From Altericroceibacterium endophyticum (GTDB lineage: Bacteria > Pseudomonadota > Alphaproteobacteria > Sphingomonadales > Sphingomonadaceae): a DNA stretch of 64,000 nt. Where the stretch lies: positions 257,317 to 321,316 of the forward strand of contig NZ_WTYT01000004.1 in the NCBI RefSeq assembly GCF_009827595.1. Direction: 5' to 3'. Each line of letters starts with the position of its first letter. Position 1 is the first letter of the stretch. This document shows positions 1 through 9,714 of this stretch, one piece after another. Under the pieces are notes generated by a model. The model was given only the letters and a program-made list of their open reading frames with translations. It did no database searches and was not told the DNA's origin. The position numbers and the translations under genes are program-made.

Positions 1-134
1 ATTTTATCCTTTGAACGTGCAAATTGCCCCGCTCTTTGCAAGGTTTTCCCCGCCACATCCGTTACATTCTGATTACATCGCCGGGAGAGACAACCCCGGC
101 ATTTGTTTGACAGCTCGGACGTGTCGGGGGACTT

Positions 135-3100
135 ATGAAATTGAATTCTGTCTATAAAGCCAAAACATTGATGGCCTCCACTGCGATCGCTGCGCTTTTC
201 GCCGGAGCGGCTCCGGCCATTGCGCAGGATGCGCAGGCCGTTGCGGGAGTGGATGCAAACGCTGCCCCCGCCGCCAGCATGAACGATGAAATCATCGTCA
301 CGGGGTCACGTATTCGCCGCGACCCGGCCAATGAGAGCGCACCGCGGATCGTGCTTGACGAACAGGTGATCGAAGACCGCGGCTACCAGACCGCGGCAGA
401 TGCACTGAACCAGATCACCGCTAACTCGCCTGCGCTTAATCAGGCGGACGGTAGCGGTGGAACCAGTGGTTCCGGGCAGCAATTCCCCAATCTATTTGGT
501 TTGGGCGCCGGCCGCACCTTGACGCTCGTAAACGGGCGCAGAATGGTGACGAGCTCTTCGGGTCTTGGAGATGCACAGGTCGACGCCAACATCATCCCGC
601 TGGGACTCCTCGAAAGAGTTGAAGTCGTCCAGGGCGGCGGTGCCGCAGTTTATGGTTCTGATGCCATAGCCGGGGTGGTCAATTACGTCCTCAAGGACGA
701 TTTCGAAGGGCTGGAGCTCGACGTTCAGGGTGGTGCCGCCGAACATGGCGATTACGACACCTATTCGGTCCGTGGCACATGGGGCACCAATTTCGCGGAT
801 GGCCGCGGCAACGTCGCCGCCGATGTCAGCTATTCCAAAACCCCGCTGCTGCGTTCTGGCGACCGCCGCCTGTCCGGGTTGGGACGTCTGACGGTGAGCA
901 ACCCTGCGGATGGCGGTCCGAATGACGGTATTCCATCAGTCACGGAATTGCTGGACGCACATTTCTGGGAATTCAACGGCAATGGCGTTATCTTCAGTCG
1001 CCCCGCTCCCGTTCCGGTTTTCCTCACCGGTGGCGGCCTGCAATTTGCACCCGACGGTTCAGTGGTCAGCTACAACCCGGGCGAAGATATCGGCATTCCC
1101 TTCGCCAGTGGCGGCGAAGGCTTTCCCTATACCGATCTGGTTGGTCTGCGCACCGGGGTCGAGCGCTACACCGCCACAATGCTGGGTTCCTACGAGCTGA
1201 GCGACAATGTGAAGCTTTCCGCCGAAGCGCTCTATGCTCATACGGAAGGGACCGAAATCCCCCAGGGCCAGAGCCGTACCATTCTGAATTATGGCAGCTA
1301 TGCTGGTCCGGTGACCTTCACCATCAACAACCCTTATCTGACCGATTCAGCCAAAACGGCACTGTCGGCAGCCAATCCCGATTTTGCGGCAGGTGCGCCG
1401 CTGTTCCTGTCGAAATATTTCTACGATCTGACGCCGGACAACACGCAAACCACCAAGACCGATACCTATCGTGCGGTGCTCGGCCTCGACGGCGATTTCT
1501 ATCTCGGTGACCGCAATTTCTACTGGTCCGTTTCGGGCAGCTATGCCCGCGTTGAAGGCACGCAGAGCCATTGGGATGTCGACAATTCCAAATATAACAA
1601 TGCCATCAATGCAGTGGAATCGAATGGTGAGATCGTCTGCGCAATCAATGCCGATGCTGACGCCGGCAATGACGATCCTTCCTGCGCCCCGATCAATCCG
1701 TTCGGCTATGGCAATGTCAGCGATGCCGCCAAGCAATATGTCAGCGTCCGCGCCGGCATGGATTATGTGAACGAACAGGTCGATTTCCTCGCCACTTTGG
1801 GCGGCGATGTGGTGCAACTGCCCGCCGGTATGGCCAAGTTCAGCCTCGCTTACGAACATCGTGACGAACAGGCCACGTTCACGCCGTTCAAAGCCAATCA
1901 GCAGGGTCTGTTTGGCGGCGGCACGATGGAACAGGAAACCTCGGGCGGCTATAACACCGATGAAATCTCGGGCGAATTGCTGATCCCGCTGGTCGATCGC
2001 GCGATGGACGTGCCGCTGATCCGCAGTCTCGAACTCAATGCGGCAGGCCGTCTGGTCGACAATTCCAGCGCTGGCACCGAACAGGTCTGGGATCTCGGCG
2101 CCCGCTGGGAACCGGTCGACGGCGTCACCCTGCGCGTGACCCGCAGCCGCAATTTCCGCGCTCCTTCGCTCGGCCAGCTTTACAATCCGACTACCACGAC
2201 GCTCGAAAGCTCAGGGATCGATCCCTGTGACGCGGATCGCATCACCAGTGGCCCCAATCCCGAAGCGCGCTACGCCAATTGTCTCGCCGCCTTCCAGGCC
2301 AATCCCAATTACGGCGTCGAAGCCGATGGCACCAATGCAGGTCTGTCCGCAGCAGATCGGCTCGCCAATTTCCAGGACCCGGCGGAAAATTACAGCCGCA
2401 CCACCATCACCACCGGCGGCAATTCGGATCTGCGCAACGAAATCTCCAAGACCTGGACCTTCGGCGTGGTGCTGCAGCCCGCTTTCGCGCCGGGCCTCAC
2501 AGTCAGCGCCGATCGGATCGAGATCGATCTGACCGATGGCCTGTCCTACTTCACCAATGAGGATTTCCTCGCCACCTGTTACGATAATACGGTGCAGGAC
2601 CCGGACATTTGCAGTGCCTTCACCCGGCTCGATGCAACCGACGGTATTTCTCCCGGCGGCACAGTGGTGACGGGTACCACCACCACGTTCAATGCTGGTG
2701 TCATCAAATATCGCGGTGAAGTCTACACGGTGGATTACCGCTTCGGCCTTGGTGACGTATTTGACGGGTCCGATATGGGCCAGATCGGCATCCGCCTCAG
2801 CGCGACGCATAATGATCTGCTGACCACCTCGGTCACCGGCGACACCTTCACCCGTACCGACGGCACCTATCTCAAGCCTGACTGGGAAGGTCAGCTGCTG
2901 GTCGATTACAGTAAGGGTCCGCTGCGGGTCAGCTATCAGGCTTATTATCTCGACGATGTGGCGAACGGGCCGGATGCAACGATCGAGAACAACCCCAACC
3001 CGCGTCTCGACAGCAATCTGACGCATTCGATTTCGGCGCAATATGAAGTCGGTGCGATCACTTTCCGCGCCGGGATCGACAACTTTACCGATGAAGAACC

Positions 3101-3176
3101 GTCTTATCCCCGGATCAGCTACGGCGACATTCTGGGCCGTCGCTTCTGGGCCGGTGCCAAGCTGCGTTTCTGGTAA
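135..3176 (+). CDS. TonB-dependent receptor, large (1013 aa)
   Basis: Outer-membrane TonB-dependent receptor of the large sphingomonad/Caulobacter type, expected to import an oligomeric substrate using TonB-ExbBD energy. Residues 1-30 form a signal peptide ending AIAQD. A TonB-box/plug start reads EIIVTGSRI at about 53-60. The plug carries the family signature AAVYGSDAIAGVVNYV near residues 168-187. The rest is aromatic-rich beta-barrel ending in a C-terminal Phe-Trp (LRFW), the outer-membrane assembly signal. ATG 135 is the only start that keeps the signal peptide. It is followed by a strong terminator, so it is probably monocistronic. Neighbouring aminotransferase, secreted carboxypeptidase and amino-acid permease suggest a peptide substrate; that is inference from context. 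Confidence 0.93.
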   Translation: MKLNSVYKAKTLMASTAIAALFAGAAPAIAQDAQAVAGVDANAAPAASMNDEIIVTGSRIRRDPANESAPRIVLDEQVIEDRGYQTAADALNQITANSPALNQADGSGGTSGSGQQFPNLFGLGAGRTLTLVNGRRMVTSSSGLGDAQVDANIIPLGLLERVEVVQGGGAAVYGSDAIAGVVNYVLKDDFEGLELDVQGGAAEHGDYDTYSVRGTWGTNFADGRGNVAADVSYSKTPLLRSGDRRLSGLGRLTVSNPADGGPNDGIPSVTELLDAHFWEFNGNGVIFSRPAPVPVFLTGGGLQFAPDGSVVSYNPGEDIGIPFASGGEGFPYTDLVGLRTGVERYTATMLGSYELSDNVKLSAEALYAHTEGTEIPQGQSRTILNYGSYAGPVTFTINNPYLTDSAKTALSAANPDFAAGAPLFLSKYFYDLTPDNTQTTKTDTYRAVLGLDGDFYLGDRNFYWSVSGSYARVEGTQSHWDVDNSKYNNAINAVESNGEIVCAINADADAGNDDPSCAPINPFGYGNVSDAAKQYVSVRAGMDYVNEQVDFLATLGGDVVQLPAGMAKFSLAYEHRDEQATFTPFKANQQGLFGGGTMEQETSGGYNTDEISGELLIPLVDRAMDVPLIRSLELNAAGRLVDNSSAGTEQVWDLGARWEPVDGVTLRVTRSRNFRAPSLGQLYNPTTTTLESSGIDPCDADRITSGPNPEARYANCLAAFQANPNYGVEADGTNAGLSAADRLANFQDPAENYSRTTITTGGNSDLRNEISKTWTFGVVLQPAFAPGLTVSADRIEIDLTDGLSYFTNEDFLATCYDNTVQDPDICSAFTRLDATDGISPGGTVVTGTTTTFNAGVIKYRGEVYTVDYRFGLGDVFDGSDMGQIGIRLSATHNDLLTTSVTGDTFTRTDGTYLKPDWEGQLLVDYSKGPLRVSYQAYYLDDVANGPDATIENNPNPRLDSNLTHSISAQYEVGAITFRAGIDNFTDEEPSYPRISYGDILGRRFWAGAKLRFW

Positions 3177-3221
3177 AAAAAGGCTCATTGCCGACTACGT
3201 GCCAGTGATGGCGCGTGATCA

Positions 3222-3269
3222 GGTCCGGCTGCAACAATTCCCTCTCTCCCACTGCAGCCGGGCCTTTTT
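3222..3269 (+). terminator. Rho-independent terminator after the first TonB receptor
   Basis: A 12-bp stem (GGTCCGGCTGCA at 3222-3233 pairing with TGCAGCCGGGCC at 3253-3264, one G-U pair) has a 19-nt loop and is followed directly by five T (3265-3269). It lies 45 nt after the receptor stop. It also falls inside the N-terminal extension of the next reading frame, which argues that the aminotransferase starts downstream of it. Confidence 0.85.
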
Positions 3270-3286
3270 CTCCAGGACGTGACGCC

Positions 3287-4510
3287 ATGCAAGGATCGGC
3301 CCTCTCCATGACCTCAGGCCATAGTAATCAGACCAAGGCTCTCGGGTCCTATGCCCAGTGGATCCGCACTGTGATCCGCCGGGTACGCTCCGACGGCAAT
3401 CTGCTGGTCAGCCTGTTCGAAAGTTCCATCCCCGAACCGGTAACGATGGTGCAGGAACTGGTAGCCGAAGGGTTCGGCGGCGATCTGACATCGCGTTACA
3501 CCAGCGCATTTGCCAGCGGGAATCCTTATGTGGTGGACCATCTGGCCAAGAGCTATGATGTTACCGCCGATCAGATCCTCTGCACCACCGGCGCCACTGG
3601 TGCGCTTTCCCTTATCTATCGCGCGCTATGTTCGCCCGGCGATCATGTGCTGATCGAAAACCCGTGCTTTGATATTTTTCATGCTCTGGCGGGTGTTGAA
3701 AGTCTGCACGTGGATCGGTTTGAACGCTGCGGGACCGACTTCCATATCGATCCGCAGGAAATCGAGCGCCGGATTCACCCAAAAACCAAGCTGATCGTTC
3801 TTTCCAACCTGCATAATCCCTCCGGCATGGAGGTCACAAATGAGGTTTTGAAGGACATCGCCGATATTGCCGAACGGCACGGAATTCTGGTGGTGGTGGA
3901 TGAGGTCTATGGTCCTTATTCCAGCCATTCGATCGGTGCGATGGCGGGTATGCGCGTTTCACCGCGGATCATCTCGATCAATTCGCTCACCAAGATTTTC
4001 GGCCTCAGCACGCTTCGCTGCGGCTGGATCGTCGCCAACGCTGACGTTCTGGCGCCCATTCGCGCTCTGAATGACGAGGTCGAATTCGGTATTTCAAACC
4101 TCGCCCACGCCATGGCGGCACTGGTGCTTGATCATCAGGACCGCTTCATGGCCTACACGACGGATATTCTGGCGCACGCCCGGCCAATCTTCGATTCCTA
4201 TTGGGATTTTTGGCTGAAAGAAGGCCTCGTGCTCGGCAAGCCACCCGAATATGGTTGTATCGCTTTTCCGCGTCTGGCCGGAATAGAAGACACGCTGGGC
4301 TTTTCCGAATGGCTTGCCAATCGCGGCAGCGTCGTCGTGGCACCGGGCGAATATTTCGGCCGTGCGGGCCATGTCCGGCTGGGCATTGGCCTGGCCCCGG
4401 CAAAGCTTGATTACGGCTTGCAGACTTTCACCGACGGTTTGTTAAACTGGCGCGACGATAATGCCGCCAGCCCGCGTAAATCGCAGCATCTGGCGTCCAA
4501 TCAATCCTGA
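3287..4510 (+). CDS. PLP-dependent aminotransferase, class I/II (407 aa)
   Basis: Fold-type I aminotransferase acting in the cytoplasm on an amino acid and a 2-oxo acid; substrate unknown. Visible family motifs are SNLHNPSGMEV (cofactor/substrate Asn region), VVVDEVYGPY (Asp contacting the pyridine nitrogen) and SINSLTKIFGLSTLRCGW, whose lysine (K236 from this start) should form the Schiff base. The frame is open back to 3215, but that stretch contains the terminator of the preceding gene. ATG 3287 has AGGA 10 nt upstream; ATG 3308 is an alternative. It is followed after 14 nt by the S10 carboxypeptidase and the APC permease, suggesting a peptide-degradation operon. Its own promoter must lie between the terminator and the gene, or in read-through. 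Confidence 0.88.
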   Translation: MQGSALSMTSGHSNQTKALGSYAQWIRTVIRRVRSDGNLLVSLFESSIPEPVTMVQELVAEGFGGDLTSRYTSAFASGNPYVVDHLAKSYDVTADQILCTTGATGALSLIYRALCSPGDHVLIENPCFDIFHALAGVESLHVDRFERCGTDFHIDPQEIERRIHPKTKLIVLSNLHNPSGMEVTNEVLKDIADIAERHGILVVVDEVYGPYSSHSIGAMAGMRVSPRIISINSLTKIFGLSTLRCGWIVANADVLAPIRALNDEVEFGISNLAHAMAALVLDHQDRFMAYTTDILAHARPIFDSYWDFWLKEGLVLGKPPEYGCIAFPRLAGIEDTLGFSEWLANRGSVVVAPGEYFGRAGHVRLGIGLAPAKLDYGLQTFTDGLLNWRDDNAASPRKSQHLASNQS

Positions 4511-4524
4511 CAAGGGGCTTCTCC

Positions 4525-5985
4525 ATGCCTGTCCTTCCTCGCCTCTGCCTTTCCGCTTTCGTCCTGGCAGCAACGGCCTGTCCCGCACTGGCCGCGCCCG
4601 GTGAGGTGCTCGCCACTCGTGAAAACCGCGTCGAAAGCCATGGCACCGCCTTGTCCGTCACAACCGAAGCCGGACTGGTCGGAATTGAGAGCAGCCCCGG
4701 TCATGTGGATGGCAGCGCGGGTTACATTTCCTATGTCGCGAAGGACGATGGCGCGGATCGCCCGGTCCTGTTCATTTTCAACGGCGGGCCCGGCGCATCC
4801 TCAAGCTTCCTGCATATGGGCGCTCTCGCACCCGTCCGGGCCGAAGTGCCGCAGGACCCGCAGACGCCTTTGCCTGCTCAGGCAAAAATCACCGCAAATA
4901 ACAACACGCTGCTCGATCTTGCCGATCTGGTCTTCATCGACCCGCCGGGCACGGGCTTTTCCAACATTGCCGACAATGCCGACCGCGATTTCTACATGTC
5001 CACGCATGGCGATGCCGAAGCCGCCAGTCAGCTGGTGACCCAATGGCTGGCGGACCATGACCGCAAGAATGCACCGATTTACATTCTGGGCGAAAGTTAC
5101 GGCACCATCCGGGCAACCGAGATGGTCGCAACACTCCATGAAATGGACGCACCCGCCCGCCTGCAGGGGGTGATCCTGCTGGGGCAGGCGCTCAATATGA
5201 TCGAAACGTCTCAGCGCCCCGATAATATCGTGACCTATCCGGTGTCTCTGCCCAGTCAGGCGGCTATCGCCTGCTATCACGGGGTGATTACGCAGCCTTG
5301 CAAGCCGGAAGAGATCGCACAGGAAGTATCGGATTTCGCGGAAGAATACCTGCACGCACTGTATCAGGGCCGCGATGTTCCAACGGCAGAAAAACGGGCT
5401 GTGGCAGAAAAACTGGCGGAATTCACCGGCATTTCTGCCGATTATTTCCTGACCCATGATCTGCGTATTTCTAAGGAACGCTTCCGCGTGGCCCTGCTGC
5501 AGGATCGCGGGCTTGTCACAGGCCGTTATGATGCGCGGTATACAGAGCGGCTGCCCGACGATGCCGGACTATTATACGGTCCCGATCCGTTCTCGGCAGT
5601 TTCAAACCTTTATGGTGAGGCGATGAAGCGCTACCTCGCCAATGATCTCGGCCTCCCCAATACCGCAGACTATAAAGTGCTCAACCAGATGGAAGGCAGC
5701 TGGTCCTATGGCAGCGGCGACAGCCCGTTCAATGACTGGCCGTTCATGACCATCATCGAAGATGCCATGGAGCGTAACCCGGACCTGCGCCTGTTTGTCG
5801 GGTCGGGAATGTATGATCTGACGACCACGATCGGCGCGGCAGATTATCTGATCGCACAATCGGATATCGCGCAGGATCGTTATTCGCTGAATGTCTATCC
5901 GGCGGGCCATGTAGCCTATTCCGATGATGTCAGCTGGGCAAAGCTCATGGTCGATCTGCGTCGCTTCATTTCACAGGATAATTAG
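4525..5985 (+). CDS. Secreted serine carboxypeptidase, peptidase family S10 (486 aa)
   Basis: Alpha/beta-hydrolase-fold serine carboxypeptidase that removes C-terminal residues from peptides, probably in the periplasm. A signal peptide covers residues 1-23 (cleavage after CPALA). The oxyanion-hole motif FNGGPGASSSF is followed by the nucleophile elbow GESYG (Ser191), with the Asp in GMYDLTTT (Asp431) and the His in YPAGHVAYSD (His462), so the catalytic triad looks intact. Length and spacing fit bacterial S10 enzymes. It sits 14 nt after the aminotransferase and 2 nt before the permease, consistent with one transcript that hydrolyses peptides and imports the released amino acids. Confidence 0.93.
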   Translation: MPVLPRLCLSAFVLAATACPALAAPGEVLATRENRVESHGTALSVTTEAGLVGIESSPGHVDGSAGYISYVAKDDGADRPVLFIFNGGPGASSSFLHMGALAPVRAEVPQDPQTPLPAQAKITANNNTLLDLADLVFIDPPGTGFSNIADNADRDFYMSTHGDAEAASQLVTQWLADHDRKNAPIYILGESYGTIRATEMVATLHEMDAPARLQGVILLGQALNMIETSQRPDNIVTYPVSLPSQAAIACYHGVITQPCKPEEIAQEVSDFAEEYLHALYQGRDVPTAEKRAVAEKLAEFTGISADYFLTHDLRISKERFRVALLQDRGLVTGRYDARYTERLPDDAGLLYGPDPFSAVSNLYGEAMKRYLANDLGLPNTADYKVLNQMEGSWSYGSGDSPFNDWPFMTIIEDAMERNPDLRLFVGSGMYDLTTTIGAADYLIAQSDIAQDRYSLNVYPAGHVAYSDDVSWAKLMVDLRRFISQDN

Positions 5986-5987
5986 GA

Positions 5988-7295
5988 ATGAGCGTTTCCC
6001 CTACAGCGGATGGCCAGCTAAAACGCGGGATCAATTTGTGGGGCGTCATTTCGCTCGGCCTTGGTACTGCGGTGGGCGTGTCGATCTTTTCCGCTATTGC
6101 CCCGGCAACGCAATTGGCCGGGCCCGGGATGTTGCTATCCGTCCTGGTGGCGGCTTTGCCCATGTATCTGATCGCGGTCAGCTACGCCTTTCTGGGGTCT
6201 GCCGTCCCGGTATCGGGCGCCAGCTTCGTCTGGCCATCACGCTTTCTTCACCCGACGCTCGGCTTCTTCATCGCGTGGATGCGGATCATCGCCAATATGG
6301 GGGCGATGGTGGTGCTGGCGCTGGTGCTGGTGCGCTATGTCTCGATGGTCATGCCCCTTCCGACCAAGCCAACCATGTTTGGTATTCTGGTGCTGTCGCT
6401 GCTGGCCAATCTGTTCGGCGTATCGGTCGCTGCGCGTGCACAGACGCTGATGATGGGCTTTCTGATCGTACTGTTTGCCATTTTCGTCATCTGGGGCGGG
6501 AACACCGCTTTCCAACCGCAGGCGCTTACCCCTTTATTCCCGCATGGCATGTCCGGTGTCCTCACCGCTGCGCCGCTGCTTATGGGCCTGTTCTTCGGGA
6601 TCGAAGCCGCGACTGAGGCTGGCGCAGAAGTTTCCAACAGCCGCCGGACAATCCCACTGGGCATTGCGCTCGCTATCGGTTCGGCGACATTGCTCTATGG
6701 CGCCGTGGGCCTGGTGGCGCTGGGCATTCTGGGCGCGGATCAGCTGGGCAGCAGCGAAGCGCCCATTCTGGACGCGGCCCAGCAATTCATGGGACCATTG
6801 GCCAAACCTGTTATCGTCGGTGCGGCAGTGGTGGCCATTGGCACCAGTCTGAATGCGATCTTCACCCTGTTCAGCCGGAGCCTGTTCGCCATGGCAGAGG
6901 CTGGCGTTTTGCCAGCCCCGCTGGCCCGTATCCACCCACGCTGGAATGTGCCGCATATTGCCCTGCTCACTGTGTTTGGCATTGGCTGTGTCGGCTTGTT
7001 GCTGCCGATGGAGCTGACCTTCCTGTTTCTGGCCGTGAACATCCCCAATCTGGTAAAATATGGCAGCATTTGTGTGGCCGCTGCACGGGTGACGAACCAT
7101 CACCCCGAACTTTACCAGAGCGCTCACTTCCGCCCTTCCCGCCCGGTGATGCTGACATTTGCCTATACCGGCGCTGTGTGCGCTGCCGGGTTGATCTTTA
7201 TCGGGATAGAAGCCGACTGGCGCCCCTACGCCTTGCTGATTGGCTGGGGTTGCGTCGGCGCTGTCTATTACTGGGCGACCCGCCGCAAACACTGA
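5988..7295 (+). CDS. APC-superfamily amino acid permease (435 aa)
   Basis: Inner-membrane amino acid transporter of the APC superfamily with about 12 hydrophobic segments. The N-terminal region contains the unwound-helix signature LGLGTAVGVSIFSAI, typical of substrate-binding helix 1 in this fold, and GIEAATEAGAEVSNSRRTIP corresponds to the conserved helix 6-7 region. The start codon is 2 nt after the carboxypeptidase stop, so translation is coupled. Position directly after a secreted carboxypeptidase suggests uptake of the freed amino acid; the exact substrate is not visible from the sequence. Confidence 0.9.
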   Translation: MSVSPTADGQLKRGINLWGVISLGLGTAVGVSIFSAIAPATQLAGPGMLLSVLVAALPMYLIAVSYAFLGSAVPVSGASFVWPSRFLHPTLGFFIAWMRIIANMGAMVVLALVLVRYVSMVMPLPTKPTMFGILVLSLLANLFGVSVAARAQTLMMGFLIVLFAIFVIWGGNTAFQPQALTPLFPHGMSGVLTAAPLLMGLFFGIEAATEAGAEVSNSRRTIPLGIALAIGSATLLYGAVGLVALGILGADQLGSSEAPILDAAQQFMGPLAKPVIVGAAVVAIGTSLNAIFTLFSRSLFAMAEAGVLPAPLARIHPRWNVPHIALLTVFGIGCVGLLLPMELTFLFLAVNIPNLVKYGSICVAAARVTNHHPELYQSAHFRPSRPVMLTFAYTGAVCAAGLIFIGIEADWRPYALLIGWGCVGAVYYWATRRKH

Positions 7296-7620
7296 CCGCG
7301 ACAGCGCCGCCCCACACAATCTTCTTCATCCGACCGCGCCGTGACCAACTGCGTGAGAATGTGGTGATCGGCTGATTGCTGTCACCGGAGGTCATTCTTC
7401 GAGCGACTGCGCGTCGGCTCGATCCCGGACTGTCAATCGACAGCGACGGTAGCTGAAAGACAGAAGGCCGATCGAGGGCATCAACGCGATAAAGCTGCCC
7501 TAATACCGGCTTTATAAGACCATACTCCGGCAGTGGGTTCACATTATGGAAGCAGCTCGGACGCCGGGTGATTACCGGGCTTCCGAGCTGCTTTCACGCC
7601 AAGACTGAAATCACCGCTGA
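7296..7620. other. 325-nt intergenic gap between convergent genes
   Basis: No gene could be supported here. The stretch separates the convergent permease and amidohydrolase genes. Its only clear structure is the hairpin near its right end, listed separately. Short antisense frames in it have no recognisable motif. Confidence 0.5.
7549..7594. terminator. Hairpin between convergent genes, possible bidirectional terminator
   Basis: A perfect 12-bp inverted repeat, AAGCAGCTCGGA (7550-7561) with TCCGAGCTGCTT (7582-7593), has a 20-nt loop. Only three T follow on the + strand, so termination is probable from location but not certain from sequence. Confidence 0.5.
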
Positions 7621-9714
7621 TCAGTAGAGATATTCTTCCGCCACATCGTGACTATGGGGCATTTCCACCGGCTCATCATCGGTGGTTTCCGGCAAGGTGA
7701 TCGCCGGCGGTGCCGCGAAAGGCTGCACGCCTACCGCATCCCAGATGTCGCTTGGGAAATAGACAGTCCCGCCCTTCACCACCATCGCGATCTTGTGCAG
7801 ATCGCTCATATCCTCCAGCGGGTTGCCGTCGATCAGGATGAAATCGGCCAGCTTGCCTTTTTCCACCGTCCCCAGTCGCTGATCACGGCCCATATAAATT
7901 TCCGGCCCCAATGTGCCGATGGCCAGCACATCGCCGCGCGGAATACCCGCTTCGGCATAGATCTGCAATTCGCGGTGGACCGACAAACCAGTCTGGTCAT
8001 CCGTCCCCGGCAGCAGCGTCAGCCCACGGTCATGCATCCGCTTGAGAAGCTTCTTTACTGTGTCGAAGCCGCCGACATAGCGTGCGTAATCTTCCGGCCC
8101 CTCAAAGGATGCGATCCCCTGATGACGGCGGCGCTGCAGGCCAACCGGCAGGTGGTCGATATAATCCGCCACTGCCGGGCTGGCCATGCCATCATGGCTC
8201 AGCATCAGCAGCTCCAGCGTAACCGCTGTCGGATCAAGCGCGATATCTTTCGTCACCATCGTATCGAGCGTTTTGGCCACGCGCGGGGCATCCAGATCAA
8301 GCGTGGCCATCCGCCGCATGGCAGTGAGGCGCAGCGGGGTGCGCGTATCCTCATCCGGCGCCAATACCCAGCCCAGCATCAGCTGGTTGGCATGGGTGAT
8401 TTCGTCATAGCCAGCCGCAATCATATTATCCGCATTGGTGAAGGCGGGAATATGCCCGGTTACTCCGAGGCCCAGCTTCTTGGCTTCCCTGGTGATGGCG
8501 GGCACCCAGTCAGGATTCATCGAATTGTAGATCTTGATCTGCCAATATCCGCGGGCGGCATACCAGCGCACGGCGTCCACTGCCGCCTCTTCGCTATCGA
8601 CCACGATCCCGGTACGCGCGCTATAATCACTGCGACCTTCGAGGAAACCGTTGCGCACGATACGTGGCCCGGCCACTTCACCGGCGCGAATTCGCCGCTG
8701 CAAATCGAGCAGGAAACGATTGTCATTGCCCATATCGCGGACCGAGGTCACGCCGCTGGCAATATAGAGCAGCGATGATTGCAGCGACAAATGGGCGTGC
8801 ATGTCATGCAGACCGGGCAGGACGGTGCGCCCGTCCCCCTCCACCAGAACCTCACCCGGCGTGGCGGGGCTGTCCAACGGTTCGATGGAGGCAATGCTGT
8901 CTTCAAAAAAGACGAGCGAAACCGGATCGCCCAAACTCTTGGACACGGGATCAAAAATCCGCACATTCCTGATCCGCACCGGAGTATCGTAATGATGCGC
9001 CACAGCAGATTGGATTGTCTCAAACCGTTCACTCGTGCGTTCTGTTGCCAGAGCTGTCAGCTTGGGCACAGCATCTTCATAGCCCTTGCGGATCACCGCA
9101 CCGAATGGCGAAAGGGTGGAGAAGAACCGGCCATCCGAATCCAGCAGGATCATCGACGGCGTCAGCCCCAGTCCCTTGATCAGATAGGCATTGAACCGCT
9201 CCGCATCGGCGCCTTTGCCCAGCGTCACGGGTTCCATTTCTTCCAGCGCCAACTCACCGCCCGGCAAAGCCTCGATGCGGTGGTCAGCATCCGCCAGCAA
9301 GGCCCGTGCATAGAGGCCGAGCGACCAGGGGCTGCCATCCTGCGAAATATAGAGCATCGGATCATCCAGCGTTCTGGTCTGCGATCCGGTGGCATCCTGC
9401 CAGCTTGCCTGATTGCCCTGAATGGTGAACCGTTCGGCCACTTCATTGCCGAACAGTCCGGTGCCATCCACGTTCCAGCTTTGCGGCAGGCCGCGATCGT
9501 CCAGTACGATGCGTTCATCAATCGTCGGCCCGCGGCCATTGTCCTTCACATCGTAATGAATAGTGACGGTGTTGCCATCCTGATCGGCATCCAGAGCGCC
9601 AACCTGTTCTCCATTGGCAATCACCACCAGATGATCGCTGGCGGCCATAGCGGGCGAAACCGCTGCCAGCGCAGTGGACAGGGCAAGACTTGTACGCGGC
9701 CAGAAACGAGTCAT
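7621..9714 (-). CDS. Secreted amidohydrolase-superfamily metal hydrolase (697 aa)
   Basis: Metal-dependent amidohydrolase (imidazolonepropionase/prolidase-like subgroup). A signal peptide covers residues 1-25 (ALAAVSPAMAAS). Residues about 26-240 form an N-terminal extension of unknown fold. The TIM-barrel core starts with the HxH motif in GLHDMHAHLS (His306, His308). Further expected metal ligands appear in GVTGHIPAF and DEITHANQ, and a late Asp in LLPGTDDQTG. The C-terminal signature GKLADFILIDGNPLEDM closes the family domain. Substrate is unknown; an N-acylated or cyclic amino-acid derivative would fit the neighbours. Its ATG overlaps the stop of the upstream ornithine-cyclodeaminase-like gene (ATGA), so the two are translationally coupled. 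Confidence 0.88.
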   Translation of the reverse strand: MTRFWPRTSLALSTALAAVSPAMAASDHLVVIANGEQVGALDADQDGNTVTIHYDVKDNGRGPTIDERIVLDDRGLPQSWNVDGTGLFGNEVAERFTIQGNQASWQDATGSQTRTLDDPMLYISQDGSPWSLGLYARALLADADHRIEALPGGELALEEMEPVTLGKGADAERFNAYLIKGLGLTPSMILLDSDGRFFSTLSPFGAVIRKGYEDAVPKLTALATERTSERFETIQSAVAHHYDTPVRIRNVRIFDPVSKSLGDPVSLVFFEDSIASIEPLDSPATPGEVLVEGDGRTVLPGLHDMHAHLSLQSSLLYIASGVTSVRDMGNDNRFLLDLQRRIRAGEVAGPRIVRNGFLEGRSDYSARTGIVVDSEEAAVDAVRWYAARGYWQIKIYNSMNPDWVPAITREAKKLGLGVTGHIPAFTNADNMIAAGYDEITHANQLMLGWVLAPDEDTRTPLRLTAMRRMATLDLDAPRVAKTLDTMVTKDIALDPTAVTLELLMLSHDGMASPAVADYIDHLPVGLQRRRHQGIASFEGPEDYARYVGGFDTVKKLLKRMHDRGLTLLPGTDDQTGLSVHRELQIYAEAGIPRGDVLAIGTLGPEIYMGRDQRLGTVEKGKLADFILIDGNPLEDMSDLHKIAMVVKGGTVYFPSDIWDAVGVQPFAAPPAITLPETTDDEPVEMPHSHDVAEEYLY

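Noticed and set aside
2211-3188. 325-codon minus-strand open frame in the first receptor gene
   Set aside because: Shadow of the receptor; no family signature and no ribosome binding site.
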